Positions 1 to 10,896 of a DNA stretch of 64,000 nucleotides are shown piece after piece; positions within the stretch are counted from its first letter, which is position 1; every line of letters begins with the position of its first letter. The stretch comes from Karstenula rhodostoma CBS 690.94 (Eukaryota; Ascomycota; Dothideomycetes; Pleosporales; Didymosphaeriaceae). The position numbers and the translations under genes are program-made. Location: contig MU001493.1 in NCBI GenBank assembly GCA_010093485.1, positions 1,515,601-1,579,600 of the forward strand. The letters are read 5' to 3'. The notes under the pieces were generated by a model. The model ran no database searches and had not been told where the DNA came from. It saw only the letters and a list, made by a program, of their open reading frames with translations.

Positions 1-590
1 GTGCGATCCCTGCGTATCAGCTTACCTATCGATTGCCCCACCTTGCCTCGTTGAAGCTGCGCTCGGAGGAAAGGCTACTAGAGGTGTGAAGGTCGATGTG
101 ACGAGGTACGAGACGAGATGGGAATTTACAATGAGGACGATATAGAGCATGCAGGACAGATGATAGCTTCGTGTGGTAAGGGAGGGGCGGTATGGAAGTG
201 AGGTGGGGTGCACGCCGGACCGAGAGGCTGAGAGCTCTTGATTCGGATCTGATATGTATCGTTGCAGGATCCCAGACTAGAGTCTGAGTACCATCGGCCT
301 ATGTTTTGTCTACCCTGGGGTAAGGCACTGTACTTGACGGCGTCCATGAAGCAGGGTTTACCACGAAGACATGTTGGTTATTGCTGGGTGAGTCCCAACT
401 GCCCTCCTTGTGGTATCAGTCCATCTAAGCTCTCGCCGGACCCGATCTCAAGTGGTGGTCTATGGAAGAACGCAGCTCTTGAATCAAGGCTGCCCATGTC
501 CCCATGTTCCCAGCTTTCAGCCCATGATGCACGCGACCAGTGTGAGGAAGGCCAGAAGCGCATCCGTATCCTGCTATCGTCGCTGGAGTT
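1..590. other. intergenic left edge, no gene supported
   Basis: Several short open frames overlap here on both strands, but none shows a recognisable domain, consistent splicing or a conserved start context. The right part presumably holds the 3' untranslated region of the Maf-like gene that ends at 591 on the minus strand. Confidence 0.5.
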
Positions 591-1568
591 CTACTCCTCC
601 TCGTCGGCAAACATGTTGTCCATGTTGTCGTCCAGGCCCTCCTCGGGTACCATGACCTTTTCGATCAGGCCCAGCGTTACGCGCAACGGTAGTCCGATCA
701 CGTTGTCGTGCGCCCCCTCGATCTTCTCGATGAGGATGGATCCGGCGCTTTGTATGCCGTAGCCGCCGGCTTTGTCGTTGCCATCGCGAGTCCGTACGTA
801 GGCCACCAAAGTGGCATCTGACACTGCTGCAGTTAGCAAACGCCGTAGAGCGAGCATCGTGGACGGTTCCGACACGCACCATTGGCGTCGAACTTGACCG
901 ACGTTATCTCGACATGGCTCTCTATGGCATAGCCCGGGTCGATGGGGTTCTCCAAGGGCTTCATGACGACCACGGCGGTTGCCACCTTGTGTGTGCCCTC
1001 GTCACGCAGCATCTTCAGCATGTCGAGGTGGTCTTGGGGATTCCGCGGCTTCTCCAGTATCCGCCCCTTGGAGCTTATGATGATGGTGTCTGCCGCGATG
1101 ACGAGGGCGGGCTCGCCCTTTTCCTCATTGTCGACCTCGCGTGAGTAGACTTGGCGGCATTTCTCCGAGGCGGTCTCGAGGACGTATTCATAGGGGGACA
1201 GCGACTTGGAGAGGTCTTCCTTGAACGTGGACGGGATGATTTCGACGTTTTTGAGGCCGAGCTGAGCGAGGTCAGAGGGCGACGGGTGGTGTGGGCATGA
1301 GCATACTCACGATGCTCAGCAGCTGCTTTCTCCTGGGCGATGTAGAGGCCAGCACGACGCGCTTGTGGCGCACCTGGTTCAACGCGGGGATGTCGAGCGG
1401 CAGCAGGGGCGGCGGACCCGGCGGTCTGCGCGGCGATGGGGAGGGTTCTGGGGCGGCATTGGGCGTGGCGCTGGCACTGAGGGGCGTGGCGCTGGCATTG
1501 AGGGGCGTGGGGATGTTGGGCAACTCTTCGTAGGATGGCGGGGGGTCTGCCGGCGCCTGGCTGGCCAT
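591..1568 (-). CDS. Maf-like nucleoside-triphosphate pyrophosphatase (three exons)
   Basis: Maf/HAM1-like house-cleaning pyrophosphatases hydrolyse dTTP, UTP or modified NTPs to NMP and PPi. Exons on the minus strand are 1311-1568, 880-1261 and 591-826. The introns (1262-1310 and 827-879) are GT-AG with consistent phases, giving 291 residues. Seen: the N-terminal Maf motif VLASTSPRRKQLL, the catalytic-aspartate motif ALVIAADTII, KPRNPQDHLDML, and the C-terminal DKAGGYGIQSAG and NVIGLPL motifs. About 70 Pro/Ala-rich residues precede the domain, and an acidic tail ends in DEEE. I chose the Met at 1568; an in-frame Met at 1625 would add 19 residues. The core is complete, so it is probably active. 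Whether it acts on dTTP/UTP or on m7GTP cannot be read from sequence. Confidence 0.9.
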
Positions 1569-2979
1569 GGCGGGGTCGACTGCGGGAATGCAGAATTCGA
1601 TGGCGATGGTCTCGCAAGGATGCACTTTGCGTCGGGTTGGTCAACCCGTGTCTGCGAGGAATGGCGTGTGTCTATACAATGGCAGGTTCCATGGCTCGAG
1701 CACGTGAGGAAAGGCCAAGCTTCGACCTGGCCTGCGTCTACGGCTGCCTTCTTCGTCGTCCCCGCGGTGCCCTTTGGTCCATTGTCTGCCCAAAGCTGCC
1801 CAAAGTTGCTCCTGGGTACACTCACGGCCTTGCTGCTCTGAAGCGACGCAGCATTGATCCGCCGTGTCTGCTCTCGTCCCGGTCCTCGTCGCCCTAGCGC
1901 CTCCAACACGATCCTACCTCGGCAAGCCGACATCTTGCACTGCACCATCAAGGCTCGACAAGGTTTCTGTGCCTCTGCACGCGAGGTGTCTTGTGGACAT
2001 GTCCCATACGACGGCATGACAATGTGAGGCCGGAGCTCCGCCAGAAAGGGATGTCGGAGCGTGGATGTGGATGCACACACGTCGCTATCCGGGTGTACCG
2101 CTCTTTCCACGTCCAACCTGAGAGCTTATGCTCTTTCTGCTCCCTTTCCGATCCTCCGCCGAGTTGCAGCGCAGGCCAGCAGTGGGCTTCTCGCAGACGA
2201 TCGACTTTTCTCTGGAACCATGGAGAAAGTCTACACCGCCGTCCGACGAGCTTGCCACTCTCCAGGCTCAGCAGCTGTCCAAAACCTACCAACACAGGCG
2301 CCACCTCTGCGACCTTCGCCCACGAGCTCTCACCCCGAGCGTTACGCGACTCTCAATCCTCAATCGTTTGTTGTCGCCACGGTTGACTATTGGGATCGGC
2401 CCCGAACCGAGGCATGTTGCGCAGCGGCATCTAACGCACGCTTTCAGAGCTAAAGCCGACACCGGCCGTCATTCCTGGCAGCCCCGCTTCGTTTTTTCCT
2501 GCGGCGAAAACATGTAGCATTAGGGATGGATGGGGAAGCAGGTCATCTTCCTGCAGCCGCGCCTGTGTCCAAGTATCACTGGCTGCCTGATGCACACCTT
2601 TCTACATCAGGATACATCGCCAGCTCCGAACCAAACGTCGAGCATTCCCCTCTAGAAGACGGACGAACTGAAACGCCCCATTTCGCATGCACTTCGGCTG
2701 CGTCCATCTGCCCGCAGTTGGCCGGATTGGAGCTAACGGCCGAAGAAAGCAGTTTCATCATGATGCAATTCTGCTGTGCGTTGCTCGTGCAGGGTCCATG
2801 GGTGCATTTTGGTGTACAGACATTTGTAAGCGCCTACACCGTTTCCTACATATACCAAAGCCTTTGATCCCGTGAAGTGACTCTGCGTCAAATCTGCTAT
2901 TGTTGCTCCCTGAAGCTCTTACCTATACTCCGCTACCGCCCCTACATCTACACACTTGCACATTGCTTCACCGCCCACC
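1569..2979. other. intergenic region upstream of two divergent genes
   Basis: This is about 1.4 kb between the starts of the Maf-like gene and the reductase gene. Open frames up to 245 codons occur, but they overlap each other, use no consistent splicing and show no domain. A TATA-like stretch near 2845 (catatatacc) and a pyrimidine-rich run before 2980 look like the promoter and leader of the reductase. Confidence 0.5.
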
Positions 2980-4096
2980 ATGGTACAGAACAAAGGCATC
3001 ATCTTCAAGGAGATCCCTACCGGATGGCCCGAGTCGGGCAAGCACTTGTCTGTTGAGGCCCGCGACTTCGACGCCGAGCAAGCACCACCAGAGGGCGGCA
3101 TGACCGTCAGGACCTACTATGCCTCCTTCGACCCCTACCAGCGCGGCCGCATGCGTGACCCCAGCGTCAAATCCTACTCCGCTCCTTTCGAGCTCGGCAA
3201 GCCCATCACCAACCGCACAATCATGAAGGTCCTCAAGTCCAACTCGGACAAGTACCAACCCGGCGATGTCGTCATCTCTGCCGGTGTGTCTGCTATCGAG
3301 GAGTACACCGCACTAAGCAAAGGGGAGGTCGAGCAGGTGCGAAAGCTGGAGAACCCGTACAACCTGGACCCCAAGCACTTCCTTGGTGCCCTCGGCATGC
3401 CCGGACTCACCGCGTGGTCATCCTTCTACGAGATCGGCCAGCCGAAGAAGGGAGAGACGATTTTCATTTCTGCGGCCTCAGGAGCTGTTGGCCAGCTCGT
3501 TGGACAGCTTGCCAAGCATGAGGGTCTGACGGTCATCGGTAGTGTTGGCAGCGATGACAAGTTGGACTTTATTCAGAAGGAATTGAGCTTCGATGCGGGT
3601 TTCAACTACAAGAAGGAGAAGCCGAGCGAGGCGCTGAAGCGTCTTGCACCCAATGGTATCGATATCTACTACGAGAACGTTGGTGGCGAGCAACTCGAGG
3701 CCGCCATCACTGCTATGAACAACTTTGGACGTATTGGTATGGAACCCCTCTTTCTCTCTTTTTGAAGAAAACACTAACAGAAAAACAGTCGCGTGCGGAA
3801 TGATCTCGCAGTACAACCTTCCCCCGCAGGAGCAGTACCCCATCCGCAACCTTATGCAGGTTGTAGGTAAACGCCTCACCATGCGTGGTTTCATCGTCAG
3901 CGACGCGAACATGGGCCCCAAGCATTACCAGGACCGTCAGCAAAAGCTGCAGAAGTGGCTGGCTAACGGCGAATTCAAGGCGAAGCTCAGTGTGACGGAG
4001 GGTATTGACAACGGAGTTGACGGTTTCCTTGGTATGCTGAAGGGAGACAACTTCGGTAAGGCGATCCTGCAGCTTGCAGACCTTACCAAGGAGTAA
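2980..4096 (+). CDS. MDR-family NADP-dependent alkenal/double-bond reductase
   Basis: This is a zinc-independent medium-chain dehydrogenase/reductase of the leukotriene-B4 dehydrogenase / alkenal double-bond reductase type. That family uses NADPH to reduce the double bond of alpha,beta-unsaturated aldehydes and ketones. Exons 2980-3736 and 3789-4096 (intron 3737-3788, branch-like actaac) give 354 residues. Seen: SFDPYQRGRMRD near the N-terminus, GMPGLTAW, the Rossmann motif SAASGAVGQLVGQLAK, IDIYYENVGGE, and after the intron VACGMISQYN. The zinc-ligand signature of classical alcohol dehydrogenases is absent, as expected for this branch. The start at 2980 has the context caccATGG; an in-frame Met at 2956 is less likely. 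It converges with the sugar permease 130 bp away. The substrate cannot be told from sequence. Confidence 0.92.
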
Positions 4097-4225
4097 GGGA
4101 AGAGGAAGTGAATTGCCAGTAAGATGATATTGAATCACGTGGCTGTTTGCGATGATACCATGATAGTCAAATTTCAAACTCATTGTTCACATTACACTGT
4201 CCCGGGTGCCTCCAACGCGTTACTC

Positions 4226-5896
4226 TCAAATCACATACGTCTTGAATTCCCTCGTCTTCACGCCCCGCTCAAACATGATGTCTAGCTCCTCATACGTCCG
4301 GCCTTTCATCTCTGGCACTCTGAACCAGCACCATACAAGGCACGGCAAGCTCAGCCCCCCAAAAAAGAAGCCGAGTTTTCCTCTCAGCGCCGCTTGGTCT
4401 GGATTGATAAGGTACGGTATAGCGACGGTCATGATGATGCCCACGACGGCCTGTATGGCAGTCGCAACAGCGATGGTCTTAGACCGCACACGTGTGGCAG
4501 AGACCTCGCAGAAGATAGCATAGGCTACGGGTCCGACGCTGCGTCTCGTCAGTCGAAATACGACTAGCACGGGGAAGAGACAACTGACCTCCAATCAAAT
4601 GTAAAGTTCCAGACCAACAGCAGCGTGCTCTGTGTCCAGACCGCCCCCTTCGTCGGCACCACGTCCAGGATCCCAACGAGAAACATGATGATTGTCAAGA
4701 TGGTCAGACCAGTGTTATACAACACTCTCCTGCCAAACCTCTGCATCAGAACCCAACTGAAAATCGTGCTAACCCACCCCACGGCCATGAACCCGATTCC
4801 CATGTTGTACGCCTGCTCGGTGTTCAGACCCGCAAGACTAAAGAAGTACGTGCCGTAGTTGATGAGATAGATTCCGCAGAGGACTTGCGTGGCATACACA
4901 CCGATCGCAATCTCGGTCCTTCGCCAGTTCACAGCGCGGAACACGTCCGTATACGTAGATCCCGCTTCCATCTGCGTCTCGAGCCTATCCGTCTCGATGA
5001 GCTGCGCGAGCACAGCCTTGACGTTCACGCCTCTGCTAGACAGCCTCCGGAGCGAGACCTCGGCCTCGTCGAAGCGGCCTTGTCGCGCGAGCCACCACGG
5101 CGACTCGGGCGCGAAATACATGCCCGGCACGATGAGCAGGATCCAAAACCACTGCAGCGCGAACGGGATCGAGTACGCCCAGTGAGATGTCAAGTCCTTG
5201 GTTGCAGCCGTTACGCCGTTCCCAAGCAGCTGTCCCGTGACAAAGCATAGATTCACATAACTCGTCGACACGCTGCGCATGGCCAGCGGCGTCACCTCGC
5301 TCGCATAGCTGGGCGCGATGACCACGAACGCGCCGAGCACCAGCCCCCCGAGCAGTTCGCCTGCGAGCAGGACTCTGAGCGAGCGCGCGAAGAACTGGAT
5401 GAAGACAAGCCCTGCGACGAGCACGACGCAAACGTTGAACGTCTTCTTGCGTCCGTACCACTCCATCGGGTATCCCGCTGCGAGCGCGCCGACGACCTGC
5501 CCGATGGGATTGCCCATGGAGAGCCCGGTCTGCCAGGCCGCAGAGATAATGTACGAGTCCTCAAAGAGGTAGCCAAAGTCGCGCTGGAAAGTGGGCATGG
5601 CGTAAAGGTTGCCGAGGAGCTGGGGGTCGAATGCTGTGGCGCGTCAGACGATTTGGAAGGGCAAGTCGTTGACTTGAACAGGACAGATGCAGAGGTGAGA
5701 ACGTACACAACATGATCACGCCCATGCTGAAGTACATGGACCACCCGATGGCCTTGGGATACAGCTTGACGGCCTCCCAGAACGACAGCGTGTGCTCGAC
5801 AGCCACCGCCTCCGCGATCTCCTCCGCATGCTCGGCGTGTATGGAGAGTTTGCGCACTTCGACGGGGACCCCTTCTTCCTGCTTTTCGGTGGCCAT
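4226..5896 (-). CDS. MFS sugar:proton symporter, alpha-glucoside/hexose type
   Basis: This is a plasma-membrane sugar permease of the major facilitator superfamily. Exons 5707-5896, 4589-5633 and 4226-4538 (introns 5634-5706 and 4539-4588) give 515 residues, the normal length for the family. Seen: about 60 cytosolic residues, then twelve predicted hydrophobic segments. The half-repeat motif YGRKKTF lies after the second segment, PESPWWLARQGR closes the first half, RFGRRVLYN marks the second repeat, and VGPVAYAIFCEVS and PEMKGRTYEELD come near the end. The PESPWWL motif and the following Glu/Asp-rich helix resemble fungal maltose/alpha-glucoside permeases, so disaccharide uptake is my inference; a hexose is possible. 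No disabling change is seen. The promoter lies in 5897-6300. Confidence 0.9.
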
Positions 5897-6639
5897 GGTT
5901 GTCCAAGTTCTCTCTCACTTGTGGGGTTGTTATCGTGTAAGAAAGGAAGACTTGGGTGCGAGAGATCCACGCAGCCACACAGCGTCCCAAGTCCCCGCTT
6001 TCTGCAGGGCCCCTCGCATGTTTATGCACGCCCAATGAGCGCGATAAGAGGGTTGTTATCATGTCCCGGGCGTATGTGTGTGCTGAGGATGCGGGGATAA
6101 GTATCCCTGTCGGATGCTCGTGCGTGCATGCTAGATAGGGATGAGACGGGTAAACCTGGGTGTAGATCCTTTTTCCAGATTGAGGAGGCACTCATTGAGA
6201 TTGGCGCTGTTTAGCCATCCTTGAGTACCTCTGTGCGGCAGCGCCGGATCATGTCAGCATTTGTGAATGCGGCTCATTGGAAGTTAGGAATGGGAACTCG
6301 ATTATTGTAACGTACAGGTGTCGACAGTTAAAGCGCGACCATTGTTGATACGTTCATCCATGCCTGCTTACCAGAGTAGCGTCTCGTATATGAGGGGTAG
6401 ATAGAGCAAGGTTCCCACCAGGAAGTAATACGAAGGTAAATGTACATGGAAAGAAGCTCGGAGTGTTGGCGCGGCAGCTGCAACAAATCTTATTGAGGCA
6501 ATCTCCCCGCGCCGGGAATGGCAACCCTTCCGGAAATCCTGACAAAACTTCTCAGCTCCGGTATCTACAGGAGAATGCTGACGGCGACCTTGGTCGCGAG
6601 ATAGTTCTGACGACGATAAGGTCTCTTGATGCTTGGCTA
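5897..6639. other. intergenic region, likely sugar-permease promoter
   Basis: No gene is supported. The part next to 5896 is the expected promoter and leader of the sugar permease. The remainder borders a decayed HET-type gene and may hold more of its remnants, but I could not align any convincingly. Confidence 0.45.
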
Positions 6640-7558
6640 ACGCATCCATCTGCTACGTACAAAACGTTTCGAAGGAGCTCCTAGATCGTATGACCCGCAT
6701 GCCTCTACACAACTGTGGAGTAGTCTGGTGAGTCGACCATGTCTGCCGCATCTGTGGCCAGAGCAAGCCGCGAGGATATCATGTCTCTTGGTTCTTGGCC
6801 ACGATCCAAACGCTCTCAGTATTTTAGCAGATCTAAGAATGTTTGTCCTCGGAAGCTCTTGATCGTACCCAACTCGAAAGGTTCAGAAGTACCTTCGTCT
6901 AGTTGGGTCAGCAAAGCCTTCTTTCAATATCGCAATTGCTCCCCAGTCTGAAGAAAGTTAGTCAGATTGCTGAAAGCACTCTGCGTTTGAAACGTAGCAA
7001 AGAAGTCCTTCGCGGTCTCGGAAGTCGACCAGGCGCGATCCACAGCACACGCCAGATTTCTTGGCCAGTGTGATCTCCCGCAAGACCCAAGCACGTCGCC
7101 AATAACCATTGAAAGACAGAACACCGTATAGACCAAACGCTAGCTGATCCACATACTTGTCGCGATAGCTTTCGGAGAACCAGTGGTCAACTGTGAGTGC
7201 ATCGTCTGACGTAGAAGAGGGAGAGCCTAGAATTGAAATAACGTCAAATGCATTAGTGTATGTAGATGGCGCCCATTTGGGACACCTGGGTGCCGTTGAG
7301 TAACAATGGTCGGTCTGCTGGCGAATCGTACGTTCCATATCAGACACGCTCCACGTGTACGATATCGCAGAGCAAAATGGGAACACTCCGTCTACCAGCG
7401 GGTGGGTCTTTAATGAACGTTGCAATAGTTCATGTTATGCTCTCCAATTCCAATAAACGGAACTGACCAGCTTTCAGAACGTCGTTGTAGATACTCCCAC
7501 TTATAGACTTGTCTCTGTCACCAATACCAGGCTCATACGGCATACGAAGCTGGGGCAT
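6640..7558 (-). pseudogene. decayed HET (heterokaryon incompatibility) domain gene
   Basis: HET-domain proteins mediate self/non-self recognition and cell death in filamentous fungi. On the minus strand an ATG at 7558 opens a HET-like N-terminus (IYNDVLKAG, FRLLELESI) that ends in a stop after about 40 codons. A second frame then reads AISYTWS, matching the usual AlSYtWG motif. Further on, YWRRAWVLREITLAKKSG matches the family's WfxRvWvlQE block. A third stretch near 6850-6690 reads GQEPRDMI and DSPDYSTVV, like the DPRDkvyaL and pDYs blocks, with three in-frame stops around it. The segment that normally carries the WiDaiCINQ motif is missing. Frame changes, stops and this deletion make a functional product unlikely. 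The identification rests on the order of several family blocks. Confidence 0.72.
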
Positions 7559-8349
7559 GATTAATACGTGGGAAACCAGATGTCTTTATTGGATGTCGAA
7601 GGCCCGCTTGTTGTGGGTGCAGGTGAACCGCACATTTCCTATTTGGTACTAGCCGCCTATCTCATGATCCGCGACGAACGTTGCTCAACACCATCATGAG
7701 AATGCATGTTAAAAAAAATTCATCTCACAAGCAATTTCGGGAGCTTCCACAGCCAGGCTCCAGAATCGTCATGCGTGTCTACCAAAGCGTCAGGGCACTG
7801 TTCATAACTGAAGCACTCAGTGCCTTCATCAGAACAGCATTGTCAGCGCCAGAGTCTTCACTAAAAATGACACAGATGACATGTATTGTTTGAAGAGCAA
7901 ATGCTCCTGCTTAACGATAGACCTGCTTACTTGGTTCGAAATGTCGATGCGAGCATGGCGAGCTGGAGACTGGCTTCTGTATGACAAAGTCTATCCAGAA
8001 AACCTTTCGGATATCACCGCTGATATCAAACAACATACTCCATTCACGTCTTTGCTTAACGGGATACTCACTGGTACGACACTTGTTCCACTTGTGCGTG
8101 CGCCGGGACATTCCAAGCGGTGAGCATGGGAGGGCGCGAGAAATGAGTTTCCGTCCACTCACCATTCACATTCACTCGGAGCTGATTTGACGCGAACGTA
8201 ACGCGTCTCGCCAAGATTAGTGCCTTCGCGTAATTAGGCAGCAAACGCAAGCAAACGGCCTTTCCTCGCAACGGCTGCCTTCCACCTTCCACTCCACACT
8301 CTCTCCCTCTCTCCCTTCGACTTGCAACACCTGTGCTCAGCCACCCAGC
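7559..8349. other. intergenic region, no gene supported
   Basis: Only short overlapping frames occur here. The 3' part (8270-8349) is pyrimidine-rich and leads directly into the ATG of the F-box-like gene, consistent with its promoter and 5' leader. Confidence 0.45.
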
Positions 8350-9680
8350 ATGGACGACAAAGGAAAATCGAAGCTCCTGATCAATCCTCCGGAGATCGTC
8401 AACAACATCGCACGGGAGTTGGACGATGAGGACGTTGCCGCACTCCACTCAGTGAACCAAGCACTGTACGACAGGACCAAATACGCGTTTGCAAAGCGCC
8501 ACTTGACGCATGTTCACGTGTTCTTGCATCCAACAAGCTTCGATAAGCTGCAGCGGTTGGTAAATGACCCATTCTACGCCCAGTACATCGAACACATCAC
8601 CATATCAACGTATGTGCTTCGGGAGCGCGATGACCGTCGCAAGGGATCAAGTGAGTATACTTCCCTCCTCAGTCAGTTTCAATAGTACTAGCTTACACTT
8701 GGATAGGCGTAGAGCCCTTTGCGCAAGGAGAATCGTTCCTCGTCGAATCTGCAATCCAAGCGGTGATGAACGCACTCCAGAAGACCACAGCACTGAAGTC
8801 ATTGACTCTGTCGGATTTCAGCAAGGGCTCCACGTTCTGGCCCTCAGAAGATATAGAACTGCCTGCATGGGGTATCAACGACCTTAACCGACTTGCCACG
8901 TTTAGACGCGGCAGCGCGGTGGTCACAGAATACAACAACAAGGACGACATGAAGGTGTGGCCCAATCGGATGAGGGCTTTCGAGGCCTGCCTCATCGGCA
9001 TGTCCCTTGCCAATCTTCCCTCTCACGTTGAACTGAGAATGGTCCTCGAAGGTAATGCTCCCCGTCCTCTTTCCCCCAATGCACAATCCTTGTTTCGACG
9101 TGCCCTGTCTTCCGTTGCCCACATCTCAACCAACGTGGATGCCTACGTCGATTCCCGGGAGAACATTGGTTGGCTCGAGAAGATCAACCCGACGACATTG
9201 GCTCTGGACTACGAGATGTTTCCTTGGGAGTGTCCGGACTTTGCCCCCAACCTCCACCTTGGAAGCTACGATCACCTCGCAAACCTGCGGATCGTCAACG
9301 CGAAGACCGACGGAAAAGAACTGAACAAATTTCTCGGTGCCCATCAGAGCACACTCCGCCAGGTAGAGCTGAAGAACATCTGCCTGCTGTGGAGCGACGC
9401 GAGGGATTATCCTTGGAGGAGTGTCTTCTTGACCCTTGCCGAGATACCGGAACTGCATCATCTTTGGCTTAACACCCTGTCCGCATTCCCAATCGATCAC
9501 GTCGATAGGAAACCCGACCCCCGTGCGGCCCAGGACGTGGGCTGGAAGACCAAATTGCATGTCACCTACGCCCTCGAGGTGCTCTGCGACTATTACGATA
9601 GTCAAGGAGCTGGCGGCTTCTGGATCGATCTGGACTACGTGGAGGAGACGTTGATGGTGAAGTATGGAGTCACGATCTGA
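8350..9680 (+). CDS. F-box/LRR-like protein, function unknown
   Basis: Exons 8350-8650 and 8707-9680 (intron 8651-8706, GTGAGT donor) give 424 residues. The N-terminus reads LLINPPEIVNNIA and LDDEDVAALHSVNQALYD, which resembles the degenerate F-box of many fungal proteins (LP.Eiv..I...L...Dl..l..vn). The rest has regularly spaced Leu-rich segments with alternating helices (ALKSLTLSD, LANLRIVNA, LRQVELKNICLL, IPELHHLWLN), typical of fungal F-box proteins with LRR-like C-termini. Such proteins usually act as adaptors of SCF ubiquitin ligases through Skp1; I infer this but cannot show it. The gene sits between two decayed genes, in a region that looks fast-evolving. The gene model is solid; the F-box call is tentative. 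Confidence 0.78.
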
Positions 9681-10162
9681 TACGATCGCGAGGAACGAGA
9701 CGGAGATATGAGCTAGATTGAAGCTCGGGGTGGACTATGAACTGATAACCTTGCTACAACCTGGGTTTGGTCTCTTGAACCAATTTTCCAAGTTTGTGTA
9801 GCCTCATGAACTACATCAAAAGCTAGATTCACGCTATACATTCCCCCCCAATGAGTGATGTTGAAAGTCCATAGGCGAGCAAAATCACAATCAGCCTGTG
9901 TGTTGACTACGTGGGGCAACATACTGCACTAAAATATTTTGAGTGCTGCAGGCTCGCCTTCGCCTGCACCACTTGCTCCCAAAAGTGAAGTTTGATATGG
10001 ATCCATTTTGTCCTCAAGCCCAATCCATGATTAGTACCTGAGATATTGGCAGTGTTCTGCCATGGTGCTCATGGGTGGCTCAGAGTCCATGATGATCATT
10101 TTTGCTCAATGATACCAAGCTCGACGCGAAGATGACGTTTCCGTGCGCCTCTGTCCGGACTG
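9681..10162. other. intergenic region, no gene supported
   Basis: The first part is the 3' flank of the F-box-like gene. The rest lies upstream of the ankyrin fossil and may belong to the same decayed gene, but no repeat could be recognised in it. Confidence 0.4.
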
Positions 10163-10492
10163 TCGGAAAAAGCCTTATTCTCTTGCGAGTCAAGCTTCAG
10201 TGTTCGAGGTGCCGGATATACTGAGCAATCTCCTTGACCAGGGCGCGACACTGGACAACGAGACGGACGGCTCTGTGACAAATCGAACTTTTTCTGCACT
10301 ACCTGGTGTGGCCACACTCGCCTGCTTGACTATTTTTAGCAGCGAGGCGTTGATATTAACATCCGGCGAGGCGAGTGGGGACAGAGAGCACCTCATCAAG
10401 CTGCGTTGCAAGGGAAGTACAAATCGGTTGAATATCTCATCAAGAAGAAGGCCGATATTAACAATAGAGCGTTCGCAGATATGGTTTTCTGA
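10163..10492 (+). pseudogene. fossil ankyrin-repeat fragment
   Basis: Three successive ankyrin-like units can be read, each needing a different frame. The first contains VPDILSNLLDQGATLDN. The second, with an internal TAG, contains GHTRLLDYF, the stop, then QRGVDINIRRGEWG. The third reads HQAALQGKYKSVEYLIKKK and ADINNRA before a TGA at 10490. The spacing and the pattern GADIN..GG.YG.ALQAA..G.....V..LL correspond to ankyrin arrays of fungal NACHT/NLR-like proteins. Frameshifts between units and the stop show that it is dead. No N-terminal effector or NACHT domain is visible nearby, so this is a broken-off remnant. It cannot be told which NLR-like family it came from. Confidence 0.7.
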
Positions 10493-10896
10493 TTGTTGAC
10501 TCGAACTACAAAGTAGTGTCCCGTAAAGTGATAGACAAACATGGACTGCCGTCCAAAAGTGATACAAAAGGAAGCGTTGTGAGTGGGCTATTGTTAGTAA
10601 TGGAACGAGTGAAGGCTTGCAGGATCGGGAAGGGAGCATCGTACCCCAACATTCCCTCGCATGCACTGACAGAGAAGCCCGCGATTTCGTCGTAAGCTTG
10701 CTATTAGGATACAGCGTGAATGTATACGTCTATGGGGGCATTGCATCTCAGCAGACCGCCTCCTTGCTTCCTGTGGTATGCCACATTGGGTTAAAACCAA
10801 CGGCGGCCAATGACTAAGCCATATTAGCGCGTACTTCCACCTGTCATTCCGAGCCTTTGATACATCCTCGGAACACATGCGCCCTCCCACAGCACC
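10493..10896. other. intergenic, J-protein promoter
   Basis: About 400 bases with no supported gene. The final 60 bases before 10897 are the expected leader of the J-protein gene. Confidence 0.45.

Noticed and set aside
1379..2116. 245-codon minus-strand frame
   Set aside because: Overlaps the first Maf exon in a different frame and has no recognisable family.
10190..10666. 158-codon minus-strand frame
   Set aside because: It is the antisense of the ankyrin fossil, whose plus-strand repeats explain the region better.
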